From: an uncultured Alcaligenaceae bacterium | GTDB taxonomy: Bacteria > Pseudomonadota > Gammaproteobacteria > Burkholderiales > Burkholderiaceae_B | Reading direction: 5' to 3' | Length of the DNA stretch: 59,604 nt | Assembly (NCBI GenBank): GCA_937952975.1 | Contig: CALFXX010000112.1 | Coordinates: forward strand, 1-59,604 | In this document: positions 53,044 through 59,604 of the stretch, piece after piece | Numbering within the stretch: position 1 is the first letter of the stretch | How the letters are laid out: each line of letters opens with the position of its first letter | Position numbers and translations under genes: made by a program | The notes under the pieces: generated by a model | The model's input: only the letters and a program-made list of their open reading frames with translations | What the model was told of the DNA's origin: nothing | Database searches by the model: none

Positions 53044-53057
53044 TTGATCTGTATCAA
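53044..53057. promoter_or_regulatory. FNR box of ccoN (perfect)
   Basis: TTGATCTGTATCAA matches the FNR consensus fully. Its centre is 72 bases upstream of the ccoN ATG, so an FNR-activated start at +41.5 would leave a leader of about 30 bases. The site overlaps the last codons and stop of ccoS. Confidence 0.85.
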
Positions 53058-53206
53058 CTAAACGTGTGATCGTCGTCTTGCAAAATAGAAAGTCCGGCCT
53101 GCTCGGTATCGTCGTATTGCCCCGAAAAAACAGCCCACCACAACATCGCGCCAATTAGAGCCACGATGGCCAGCGATAAGGGCAAAAGCAGATACAGGAT
53201 TTCCAT
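53054..53206 (-). CDS. ccoS: cbb3-type oxidase assembly protein CcoS
   Basis: The 50-residue protein (MEILYLLLPLSLAIVALIG...) has one helix (4-28), then FSGQYDDTE, the CcoS/FixS signature. CcoS is needed to insert heme and copper into CcoN. The ATG is 9 bases after the stop of the ccoI-like gene, and its stop TGA falls inside the FNR box of ccoN. It is a normal-length member of the family. Confidence 0.9.
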   Translation of the reverse strand: MEILYLLLPLSLAIVALIGAMLWWAVFSGQYDDTEQAGLSILQDDDHTFS

Positions 53207-53215
53207 GGTTCTGCC

Positions 53216-54310
53216 TTAGGCTCGAAAGTGTGCGTTTTGTATCAGAACACCCACCGCTCCACTCGGCCCTGCCCGCCGCGGTCGGTACAGGCGCCAGGCA
53301 TTCAGCACCACTGCAACCGACGAGAACAGCATCGACAGCGCAGCCAACCAAGGGGTCACCCAACCCATTGCAGCCAAGGGCATTGTCAAGACATGCCACG
53401 CCAGCGCACCATAAAGATTTTGGCGAGTCACGCGTGCGGTATGCGCCAACAAAGCCTCACGCTCAGTCGCAGCCAAAGGTTCACCAAGTGCAAGATTCAT
53501 GTGAAGCACGGCTAAAGATACCGGCGCGGCCAAAGATAAGGCGCAGGGGCAGCTCATCACAAGCAGCGATACCAACACCGACCACGCCTGAGTGGGTTCG
53601 ATGACCCACCACACGACGCCGATCACTGCTGCCACCGCAACTTGAATCACCACAAACACGCTTGCTACGCGGTTGGCCTGCCTCACTAACGGCACACTGA
53701 AATGCTTCACCCTGCCCCGCGCGAAGAGGTGCTGCTTGGGGTGCTCGCTGACAGGGATCACACTTGTTTGCGAAGACCCGTCACTGCGCACGGACACTCC
53801 AGCACGTACCAAGAGCGCTTGGGTAGGCGCGTCAGGGTTAACCATGCTGGCGCGCTGCTCGACATAACGGGCAGTCAGCAAAAACGCGACAAACATCGTG
53901 ATCGAGTCAAAATAAACTTCGCCTGAACCCTTGAAGGTCGCAAGCACACTTGGGACAAACGCCGCGAGCATACTGATCCCAACGGGCACATCCATGGTGA
54001 CTCGGCGGGTTGCCCACGCACGCGCACAGCCAAGCCAAATCGGCCAGGCCGAATACAAAATGACCGGAATGGTGAGCGCTAAACTGGCCCAGTTCATTAA
54101 GAAAATGGCCCAGTCGAGCACCTCGAGACTATCTTGGCCTCCTGCCTCGTGCCGCAGATATCCAGGCAGCGCAAACATCATCACTTGCATCATGGCAAGC
54201 CAAGCCAACCCGAGACGCACCAAGCCCCGTCGGCGACGCACCACCGACTCACTGACAACTGTGATGCAAATAGAAGGTGAACGCATGCTAGAACTCGATC
54301 TGGGCAACAT
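53216..54310 (-). CDS. ccoI: CcoI-like copper P-type ATPase reduced to its membrane part
   Basis: The 364-residue protein occupies the place of ccoI but is half its usual length (about 740-820). It keeps helices in the order of a P1B ATPase: the first pairs (30-150, including VYFDSITMFVAFLLTARY), the CPC helix (SCPCALSLAAP, Cys254 and Cys256) and the last pair (NLYGALAWHVLTMPLAAMGW and SSVAVVLNAWRL). Missing are the N-terminal CxxC metal domain, the TGES of the actuator domain, DKTGT, and the nucleotide-binding and GDGxNDxP regions. There is no stop or frameshift. A perfect FNR box lies 35 bases upstream; by its position the ATG at 54286 is an equally good start. It cannot hydrolyse ATP; it may act as a copper-binding scaffold or be decaying. 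Confidence 0.75.
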   Translation of the reverse strand: MLPRSSSSMRSPSICITVVSESVVRRRRGLVRLGLAWLAMMQVMMFALPGYLRHEAGGQDSLEVLDWAIFLMNWASLALTIPVILYSAWPIWLGCARAWATRRVTMDVPVGISMLAAFVPSVLATFKGSGEVYFDSITMFVAFLLTARYVEQRASMVNPDAPTQALLVRAGVSVRSDGSSQTSVIPVSEHPKQHLFARGRVKHFSVPLVRQANRVASVFVVIQVAVAAVIGVVWWVIEPTQAWSVLVSLLVMSCPCALSLAAPVSLAVLHMNLALGEPLAATEREALLAHTARVTRQNLYGALAWHVLTMPLAAMGWVTPWLAALSMLFSSVAVVLNAWRLYRPRRAGPSGAVGVLIQNAHFRA

Positions 54311-54344
54311 GCCTAAATCGTAGGTTCTAGCAATGGTTGGCGTA

Positions 54345-54358
54345 TTGATCTAAATCAA
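54345..54358. promoter_or_regulatory. FNR box of the ccoI-like gene (perfect)
   Basis: TTGATCTAAATCAA matches the consensus fully and is centred 41 bases from the first possible ATG. Activation at the usual -41.5 distance would place the transcript start near 54310 and favour the ATG at 54286. Confidence 0.85.
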
Positions 54359-54410
54359 ATCTGCGCGAGACAACATGGGGGTTGAACTAGAAAATCAAGC
54401 AGAAATTTAG

Positions 54411-54426
54411 TGTGCGAACGCGCACA
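54411..54426. repeat. Small hairpin between ccoI-like gene and pgsA
   Basis: A 6-bp stem (tgtgcg/cgcaca) with a 4-base loop lies downstream of pgsA on the minus strand. No T-run follows, so a terminator role is weak. Confidence 0.25.
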
Positions 54427-54471
54427 ACGCGGTCTCGCAAGAGAGGACGCAGCCTAAACGCGCATGACGGT

Positions 54472-55044
54472 TTAAGAGGTTTTTTCGAGAATCACTGGCC
54501 AGGCGCGACGCAAGTAATACAGCATCGACCAGACCGTCAAAATGGCTGCCACGACAATCAGCACAGAGCCCACTCGTGCCACTGGAATCCCAAAGAGATC
54601 GGCGTGATACAGCAGACAGGGGATCGCAATCATCTGCGCAGCGGTTTTGAATTTACCCAACCAGTGGACGGCCACGCTCGAACTGGCCCCTAATTGCGCC
54701 ATCCATTCACGCAAGGCTGAAATTGTGATTTCGCGTCCGATGATAATCAGCGCGATCATGACATCGACCCGATCGAGATTCAGTAAGGCCAGCAAGGCAG
54801 CCGACACCATCAATTTATCTGCAACGGGATCCAAAAATGCGCCAAAAGCCGAGGTTTGATTCCAGCGGCGTGCTAACCAACCATCAAACCAATCGGTTAA
54901 GGCCGCAACAACGAAGGCGCCAGCAGCCCAGGCATCGCGCACGGCCAAGGTCATCCAAGTCTCGGGTAAATAAAATAGTCCGATGACCATCGGAATCATG
55001 GCGATGCGCAGCCATGTGAGCAAAATGGGGAGATTAAAAGGCAT
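54472..55044 (-). CDS. pgsA: CDP-diacylglycerol--glycerol-3-phosphate 3-phosphatidyltransferase
   Basis: The 190-residue inner-membrane enzyme makes phosphatidylglycerophosphate, the precursor of phosphatidylglycerol and cardiolipin. The CDP-alcohol phosphotransferase motif is complete: DWFDGWLARRW, then GAFLDPVADK (about residues 47-78). Several hydrophobic helices follow. It is downstream of uvrC in the same orientation with 38 bases between, the usual order in proteobacteria. Confidence 0.95.
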   Translation of the reverse strand: MPFNLPILLTWLRIAMIPMVIGLFYLPETWMTLAVRDAWAAGAFVVAALTDWFDGWLARRWNQTSAFGAFLDPVADKLMVSAALLALLNLDRVDVMIALIIIGREITISALREWMAQLGASSSVAVHWLGKFKTAAQMIAIPCLLYHADLFGIPVARVGSVLIVVAAILTVWSMLYYLRRAWPVILEKTS

Positions 55045-55082
55045 GGCGCTATGCTACCTCACTTCATCATGACAAAGAGGTT

Positions 55083-56918
55083 TCACCGCAGGGCAAAATA
55101 CAATCGTTCGGCAAGCTCAGGAGAAATCCCCTCAACCGAAGTTAGGTCTTCAATGCTGGCGTTTGCCACACCGCTAAAACCGCCAAAACGCGCCAATAAC
55201 CGTTGCCGACGCTTAGCGCCAATGCCATCAATATCTTCAAGTCGTGAAACGTTACGCGTTTTTGCCCGCTTGGCACGCATCCCCGTGATGGCAAAACGAT
55301 GCGCCTCGTCCCGAATTTGGGCAATTAACATCAGGGCAGCAGACTCTTGACCTAGGGCCTGTGAGGGACGCTCATCAGCAAAAATCAAGGTCTCAAGCCC
55401 GACCTTTCGGTTTTCACCTTTGGCAACGCCCACCAATACGCCGATATCGAGCCCTAACTCAACGAAAACTTGCCGCGCAATCTCGACCTGGCCTTTACCG
55501 CCATCGATGAGTACTAGGCCCGGCATCACCGCCTCACCGTCAGCAACTTTGCCAAACCGTCGCGTCAACACCTGTCGCATGGCCGCATAGTCGTCACCGG
55601 GCGTAATGCCGGCGATGTTATAGCGCCGATACAGCGAGGGCTGCATGGCATGGTGCGCAAACACCACGCACGATGCTTGTGTCGCCTCGCCCGCGGTGTG
55701 GCTAATATCAAAGCATTCAATGTGCAAGGCCTCAAGAACGACGGGGTCGGTATCGAGGTCAAGCGCCTCGGCCAGGGCGAGCGTACGCGCGCTGCGAGCC
55801 CCTGACTCTGACAAGGCATTGGCTAACGCCATCTCTGCATTGCGCGTTGCTTGTTCAAGCCAGGCGCGCCTCACCCCCTGCGGTCGACTGATAAACCGCG
55901 ACTTGGTGGCGCGTGACTCGGCTAGTAGATCGATTAACTCATTGTCGGGTAAAGCATGCGAGCCGACCACAGCCGCAGGCAAGGGATGATCGAGATAGTG
56001 CTGAGCAATAAAAACTTCAAGCACTTGTGCGGGCGAATCGCCATCAGTATGGGTAGGAAAAAATGCGCGATCGCCCAAGTGCCTGCCACCACGAACCATG
56101 GCCAGGTTCACACACACCCGCCCGCCTGCTTGGGCCACCACAATAATATCGGTGTCGCTTTGATCGCTATCCTCCATGGTTTGCTGATGCAATACCTTGG
56201 CCAACGCACCCATTTGATCGCGTAACAAAGCAGCCTGCTCAAACTCTAGGGCCTGCGAGGCGGCAAGCATGCGCGCTTCGATATCGCCCATGATCTGCTG
56301 TGTCTCACCGTTTAAAAACTGAGCTGCCCGACTGGCGTCTTGCTGATATGCCTCAGGGCTAATCTCATCCACACAAGGTGCAGAGCAACGCCCAATTTGA
56401 TGTAACAAGCATGGCCGCGAACGATTTGAAAACACCGAGTCTTCGCAAGTACGCAACCGAAACACTTTTTGCAAAATCTGCAACGTATCGCGTACGGCCC
56501 AAGCACTCGGATACGGGCCAAAAAATTGACCTTTTTTTTGTGTGGATCCGCGGTAATAGGCAATGCGAGGCGCTTCGTGTGCTGACAACATCAAATAGGG
56601 GTAAGACTTATCATCACGAAATAAAATGTTGTAGCGCGGCCTGAGGCTTTTGATCAGGTTGTTTTCAAGGATCAGCGCCTCCGCCTCTGAGCGCGTGACA
56701 GTGACCTCTATTTTGACGACACGTGCCACCATATGCCCAATACGCGGGCTTGAGGCAGTCTTTTGAAAATACGACGAAACGCGTTTTTTTAAATCGCGCG
56801 CTTTGCCCACGTAAAGCACTTCACCCGACGCATCGATATGCCGATACACGCCCGGCAAGTGAGGCAGGCGCGATAGAAACTCTTTGATGTCAAAGTCTGG
56901 AGTTTCAGCTTCGCTCAT
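55083..56918 (-). CDS. uvrC: Excinuclease ABC subunit C
   Basis: The ATG at 56918 gives 611 residues beginning MSEAETPDFD. The N-terminal GIY-YIG nuclease (LPGVYRHIDASGEVLYVGKA) makes the 3' incision, a UVR motif lies near residue 205, the RNase H-like domain (FDISHTAGEATQASCVVF) makes the 5' incision, and a helix-hairpin-helix pair ends the protein. It works with UvrAB in nucleotide excision repair. It overlaps the nagZ stop region by 14 bases. Confidence 0.96.
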   Translation of the reverse strand: MSEAETPDFDIKEFLSRLPHLPGVYRHIDASGEVLYVGKARDLKKRVSSYFQKTASSPRIGHMVARVVKIEVTVTRSEAEALILENNLIKSLRPRYNILFRDDKSYPYLMLSAHEAPRIAYYRGSTQKKGQFFGPYPSAWAVRDTLQILQKVFRLRTCEDSVFSNRSRPCLLHQIGRCSAPCVDEISPEAYQQDASRAAQFLNGETQQIMGDIEARMLAASQALEFEQAALLRDQMGALAKVLHQQTMEDSDQSDTDIIVVAQAGGRVCVNLAMVRGGRHLGDRAFFPTHTDGDSPAQVLEVFIAQHYLDHPLPAAVVGSHALPDNELIDLLAESRATKSRFISRPQGVRRAWLEQATRNAEMALANALSESGARSARTLALAEALDLDTDPVVLEALHIECFDISHTAGEATQASCVVFAHHAMQPSLYRRYNIAGITPGDDYAAMRQVLTRRFGKVADGEAVMPGLVLIDGGKGQVEIARQVFVELGLDIGVLVGVAKGENRKVGLETLIFADERPSQALGQESAALMLIAQIRDEAHRFAITGMRAKRAKTRNVSRLEDIDGIGAKRRQRLLARFGGFSGVANASIEDLTSVEGISPELAERLYFALR

Positions 56919-57990
56919 GAAGTTCACGCACGGCTTCAAGTGCCTTTTGATAGGCTGGTTGTTGCTGCAACGCTTGCCAATCGGCTGCGGGCGCCGAGGG
57001 CATCAAGCGAGCGATACGCGCCACTGAGGCTGGCTCAGACTGATGCGACAAGCGCACCAGCAGCTCATCAGCTAAATCAGGGCGATTACAAACCAGCGCC
57101 ATGTCGCAACCAGCCTGCAGCGCCGCCTGCGCGCGCGCCAGAATGTCTCCTGCAACGGCGGCCCCTTCCATCGTGAGGTCGTCAGAAAATACCACCCCGT
57201 CGTAGCGCAGCTTGCGGCGCAAAATCTCTTGAATCCACTTAGACGAAAAGCCAGCTGGTTTGGCGTCAACCTTTGAATAAATTACATGCGCAGGCATAAC
57301 AGACCCGATCACCTGATCACCGAGCCACTGGTACGGCGCAGCGTCCTCTTGAAGAATACGCGTGAGCGAGCGCGGGTCACGCGGGATTGCGTGGTGCGAA
57401 TCAGCTTTTACCGCGCCATGACCGGGGAAGTGTTTTCCGCAAGCGGCCATCCCTGCCAGCTGCAGCCCTTGAGCCAGCGCGCGCGCCAGCATGGCCACTA
57501 CCCGTGGATCGCGATGGAAAGAGCGATCGCCGATCACTGAACTCACCCCATAATCAAGATCCAAAACTGGTGTGAAACTCAGGTCAACGTCGCACGCCCG
57601 AAGCTCTGCACCCAACACATAGCCAACTTCAGTGGCCATACGCATTGCCTGCAAGGGATCTTGCATCCAGCGCTCACCTAAGCGGCGCATCGTCGGCAGC
57701 GCGGTGAAACCGTCAGTGCGAAACCGCTGCACGCGGCCGCCTTCGTGGTCAACCGCAATCAATAAATGAGGGGTACGCAAGCGATGAATGCTGCGCGTCA
57801 ACGCTACGAGCTGTGCGCGATTTTCAAAGTTGCGGGCAAACAGAATGACGCCACCCACCAACGGATGCTGCAGTCTCTTTTTTTCGTCTGCAGTCAACGT
57901 ATGGCCGGCAACATCGACCATCAAAGGGCCACGTTCGAGCGTTATTGTTTTCGATATTGTTTTCGTTGTTGTTTTGTTAGTGGCGTTCAC
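56905..57990 (-). CDS. nagZ: Beta-N-acetylhexosaminidase NagZ
   Basis: The cytoplasmic glycosidase releases GlcNAc from anhydro-muropeptides in cell wall recycling. The family 3 motif KHFPGHGAVKADSHHAIP with the catalytic His is present, as is HPLVGGVILFARNF. The GTG at 57990 with a GAGAG upstream gives 361 residues; the family start corresponds to the ATG at 57921 (MVDVAGHTL, 338 residues). The extra N-terminus is a Thr/Lys repeat encoded by a 12-bp tandem repeat, so the shorter form may be the real one. Confidence 0.93.
   Translation of the reverse strand: MNATNKTTTKTISKTITLERGPLMVDVAGHTLTADEKKRLQHPLVGGVILFARNFENRAQLVALTRSIHRLRTPHLLIAVDHEGGRVQRFRTDGFTALPTMRRLGERWMQDPLQAMRMATEVGYVLGAELRACDVDLSFTPVLDLDYGVSSVIGDRSFHRDPRVVAMLARALAQGLQLAGMAACGKHFPGHGAVKADSHHAIPRDPRSLTRILQEDAAPYQWLGDQVIGSVMPAHVIYSKVDAKPAGFSSKWIQEILRRKLRYDGVVFSDDLTMEGAAVAGDILARAQAALQAGCDMALVCNRPDLADELLVRLSHQSEPASVARIARLMPSAPAADWQALQQQPAYQKALEAVRELHERS
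57942..57977. repeat. 12-bp tandem repeat at the 5' end of nagZ
   Basis: Three copies of about attgttttcgat in register (57942-57953, 57954-57965 and a diverged 57966-57977) encode the KTISKTIT-type stretch on the minus strand. The unit is a multiple of three, so copy number changes would not shift the frame. Confidence 0.6.
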
Positions 57991-58097
57991 AAAGTCTCTC
58001 GTAAGTTCAGTTAACAGGCACCACAGCCGGCAGTGTGCAACAAAATGCTATTGATATGAAGCACGCGGCGCAAGCGTTGAGGTGACATCCGCATACA

Positions 58098-58505
58098 TCA
58101 ACGCGCCGGCAAGGATTCGACAACGACATAGGCGGCGCCGTACTCAGATTCATCAGTGAGCGACACATGCGCCACGCCGTAACGCTCGGCATACCACTGT
58201 GCTAAAGGCTCAGACAGCACGATGTGCGGCCGACCACCCGGCCCATTTAGGGTCTGCATGCGCGTCCACCACATTGGCATACGCATTCCCAATCCGATTG
58301 CTTTTGAGAAGGCCTCTTTGGCCGCAAACCGTGTAGCCAGATAGCGGACGCCCCGGGCGCGATCACGCGCTGCGCGAGCGCGAAACACACGCAATTCATC
58401 CGCACCTAAGATTTTTTCGGGAAAGCGTTCTGGATGATGCTGCCAAGCGCGATCGATACGATCCATCTTGACCAGGTCAGTTCCGATACCGGCAATCGCG
58501 CTCAC
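58098..58505 (-). CDS. acpS: Holo-[acyl-carrier-protein] synthase
   Basis: The 135-residue enzyme attaches phosphopantetheine to acyl carrier protein. The motifs GIGTDLVKMDRI (6-17) and FAAKEAFSKAIGLG with the Mg-binding Asp and Glu are present. Length is typical for betaproteobacteria. It starts 14 bases after pdxJ, and about 107 bases separate it from nagZ. Confidence 0.95.
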   Translation of the reverse strand: MSAIAGIGTDLVKMDRIDRAWQHHPERFPEKILGADELRVFRARAARDRARGVRYLATRFAAKEAFSKAIGLGMRMPMWWTRMQTLNGPGGRPHIVLSEPLAQWYAERYGVAHVSLTDESEYGAAYVVVESLPAR

Positions 58506-58519
58506 AATTGCTAGCCCGG

Positions 58520-59284
58520 TTAGTTTTTATGAGGTTGTAACAGCACGCCACGCTGAGCGTTGAGCCTTGCCGTGATCATGGCAGCCTTCATGTTTCGGAT
58601 GGTATTTTGCCAGCCATCAAACACTGCCTGTGCCACGATTGCATGGCCAATATTGAGCTCAGCAATGCCCTCGAGCGCTGCAACGGGCGCTACGTTACCA
58701 AAGTGCAAACCATGCCCGGCATTGACACGCAACCCCAATCCCACCGCCACACGAATAGCCTGCTCGAGCCGTTTGAGTTCGAGCGCAGCGGCTGCCTCGG
58801 ACGTGGCCTCTGCGTACGCGCCGGTGTGCAGTTCGATGACCGTGGCACCCGTGTCGGCAGCGGCACGAATCTGAGCCGCCTCAGGGTCAATGAACAATGA
58901 GACCCGGATACCGCTGGCTTGCAATTGCTTGACCGCTGCCCCCACGACCTGAAAAGCACCCGCAACCTCGAGGCCACCTTCAGTCGTGAGTTCGGCGCGT
59001 TTTTCGGGCACTAGGCAGACGTCTTGCGGGACGACCTGACAGGCGATCTGAAGCATTTCGGCAGTCACTGCGCACTCAAGATTCATGCGGGTACGCAGTT
59101 GCGGTCGCAGCGCGAACACGTCGGCATCTTGGATGTGGCGTCGATCTTCGCGCAAATGCAACGTAATCAGATCAGCCCCAGCCTCTTCGGCTAACAAAGC
59201 GGCCGCGATCGGATCGGGGTAGGCCGTATGGCGCTGTTGTCGCAGTGTCGCGACGTGGTCAATATTGATACCAAGATCAATCAT
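58520..59284 (-). CDS. pdxJ: Pyridoxine 5'-phosphate synthase
   Basis: The 254-residue TIM-barrel enzyme condenses 1-deoxyxylulose phosphate with 3-amino-2-oxopropyl phosphate in vitamin B6 synthesis. The start LGINIDHVATLRQQR is the active-site signature, and GLRVNAGHGLHFGNV holds the catalytic His. It leads a pdxJ-acpS-nagZ-uvrC-pgsA series. The gap upstream (about 100 bases) separates it from a binding-protein gene of the same direction. Confidence 0.96.
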   Translation of the reverse strand: MIDLGINIDHVATLRQQRHTAYPDPIAAALLAEEAGADLITLHLREDRRHIQDADVFALRPQLRTRMNLECAVTAEMLQIACQVVPQDVCLVPEKRAELTTEGGLEVAGAFQVVGAAVKQLQASGIRVSLFIDPEAAQIRAAADTGATVIELHTGAYAEATSEAAAALELKRLEQAIRVAVGLGLRVNAGHGLHFGNVAPVAALEGIAELNIGHAIVAQAVFDGWQNTIRNMKAAMITARLNAQRGVLLQPHKN

Positions 59285-59383
59285 GGTGAGGGCGACTTAT
59301 TCAGTATGTTGGCAATACGATGAAGGGCTTTAAATTTTGGCCCACTCATCGCATTATCGCTTACAAAGCCCACACGCCGCCAA

Positions 59384-59604
59384 TCACTCTTTCACAATCA
59401 CAGTCGCGCTCTTGAGTAAGGCTTCAGACAGGCTGACGCCTTGCTTTTTTGCAGCAACCAGGTTGATTTGAATTTGAGGCCTGCTGATGGTTTCTGGAGC
59501 AATCGAGCCCGGCTTGGCTCCACGCAAAATCCGAACGACTTGACGACCTGCAGCCACCCCCACGTCACGCTCAGACACCACCAAGGCTGCCAAGGCGCCC
59601 GTTT
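59384..59604 (-). CDS. ABC transporter substrate-binding protein, C-terminal end (5' end outside window)
   Basis: About 72 residues are visible and the frame is open through the right edge. The sequence AALVVSERDVGVAAGRQVVRILRG and the ending QGVSLSEALLKSATVIV match the C-terminus of the TrpX-like substrate-binding family (PF04392 type). Such proteins bind aromatic amino acids or other small ligands in the periplasm. Permease genes, if any, would be outside the window or absent, as pdxJ is the next gene downstream. Confidence 0.75.
   Translation of the reverse strand, partial: TGALAALVVSERDVGVAAGRQVVRILRGAKPGSIAPETISRPQIQINLVAAKKQGVSLSEALLKSATVIVKE

Noticed and set aside
53058..53399. 113-codon minus-strand frame across the end of the ccoI-like gene and ccoS
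   Set aside because: It is out of frame with both genes; CcoS is encoded in a different frame with its family signature. I also considered whether it restored part of the missing ATPase domains, but it has no DKTGT or similar motif.
54359..54471. Possible tRNA gene after pgsA, where some relatives carry tRNAs
   Set aside because: No cloverleaf or T-loop GGTTCGA-type sequence could be found in this gap.

Overview
The window reads as chromosome of a betaproteobacterium of the order Burkholderiales, most likely Alcaligenaceae (relatives of Bordetella, Achromobacter or Pusillimonas). This rests on the protein sequences and on gene orders such as rpsP-rimM-trmD, ccoI-ccoS-ccoNOQP-ccoG-ccoH and pdxJ-acpS-nagZ-uvrC-pgsA. 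Base composition is moderate and fairly even by eye, and coding density is high. I recognise no rRNA, tRNA, CRISPR array, transposase or integrase.

Layout. 1-5.9 kb: end of valS (+), then on the minus strand trmD, rimM, rpsP, a tusA-family gene and alaS. 5.9-15.1 kb: a compact eight-gene minus-strand locus for an R64/PilN-type thin (type IVb) pilus (pilL-like, pilN, pilO, pilP, pilQ, pilR, pilS, pilV), without shufflon, recombinase or prepilin peptidase. 15.1-22.1 kb: an unaccompanied UgpB-like binding protein, a ferredoxin-type reductase, parC and parE. 22.4-31.5 kb: trxA and rho (+), yhdP (-), glnE and queH (+). 31.4-35 kb: a minus-strand group of an Asp/Glu (hydantoin) racemase, an EamA transporter, a polyprenyl-phosphate glycosyltransferase and a ChbG/NaxD-type deacetylase. 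35.3-41 kb: a five-gene peptide/opine-type ABC transporter operon divergent from the racemase. 41-45 kb: clpB with a sigma-32-like promoter, divergent from an oxygen sensor of the FNR family. 44.9-47.7 kb: two acyl-CoA dehydrogenase genes and a MaoC-like gene. 47.7-54.3 kb: the cbb3 cytochrome oxidase cluster, including the very small ccoQ and ccoS. 54.5-59.6 kb: pgsA, uvrC, nagZ, acpS, pdxJ and the 3' end of a substrate-binding protein gene.

How they work together. The FNR protein keeps its four cysteine ligands. FNR boxes lie upstream of its own gene (one mismatch), upstream of ccoN (perfect) and upstream of the ccoI-like gene (perfect), so sensor and micro-aerobic oxidase form a local regulon. 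The most unusual gene is the ccoI-like one: it keeps the membrane helices and the CPC motif of a copper P-type ATPase but has lost the metal-binding, actuator, phosphorylation and nucleotide-binding domains in one uninterrupted frame. Other points of interest are the chromosomal thin-pilus locus with a fixed PilV tip protein, a long PilS leader and a 17-bp repeat array; the paired glycosyltransferase and deacetylase that resemble lipid A hexosamine-modification genes; and repeated CAAACG motifs between the racemase and the ABC operon.
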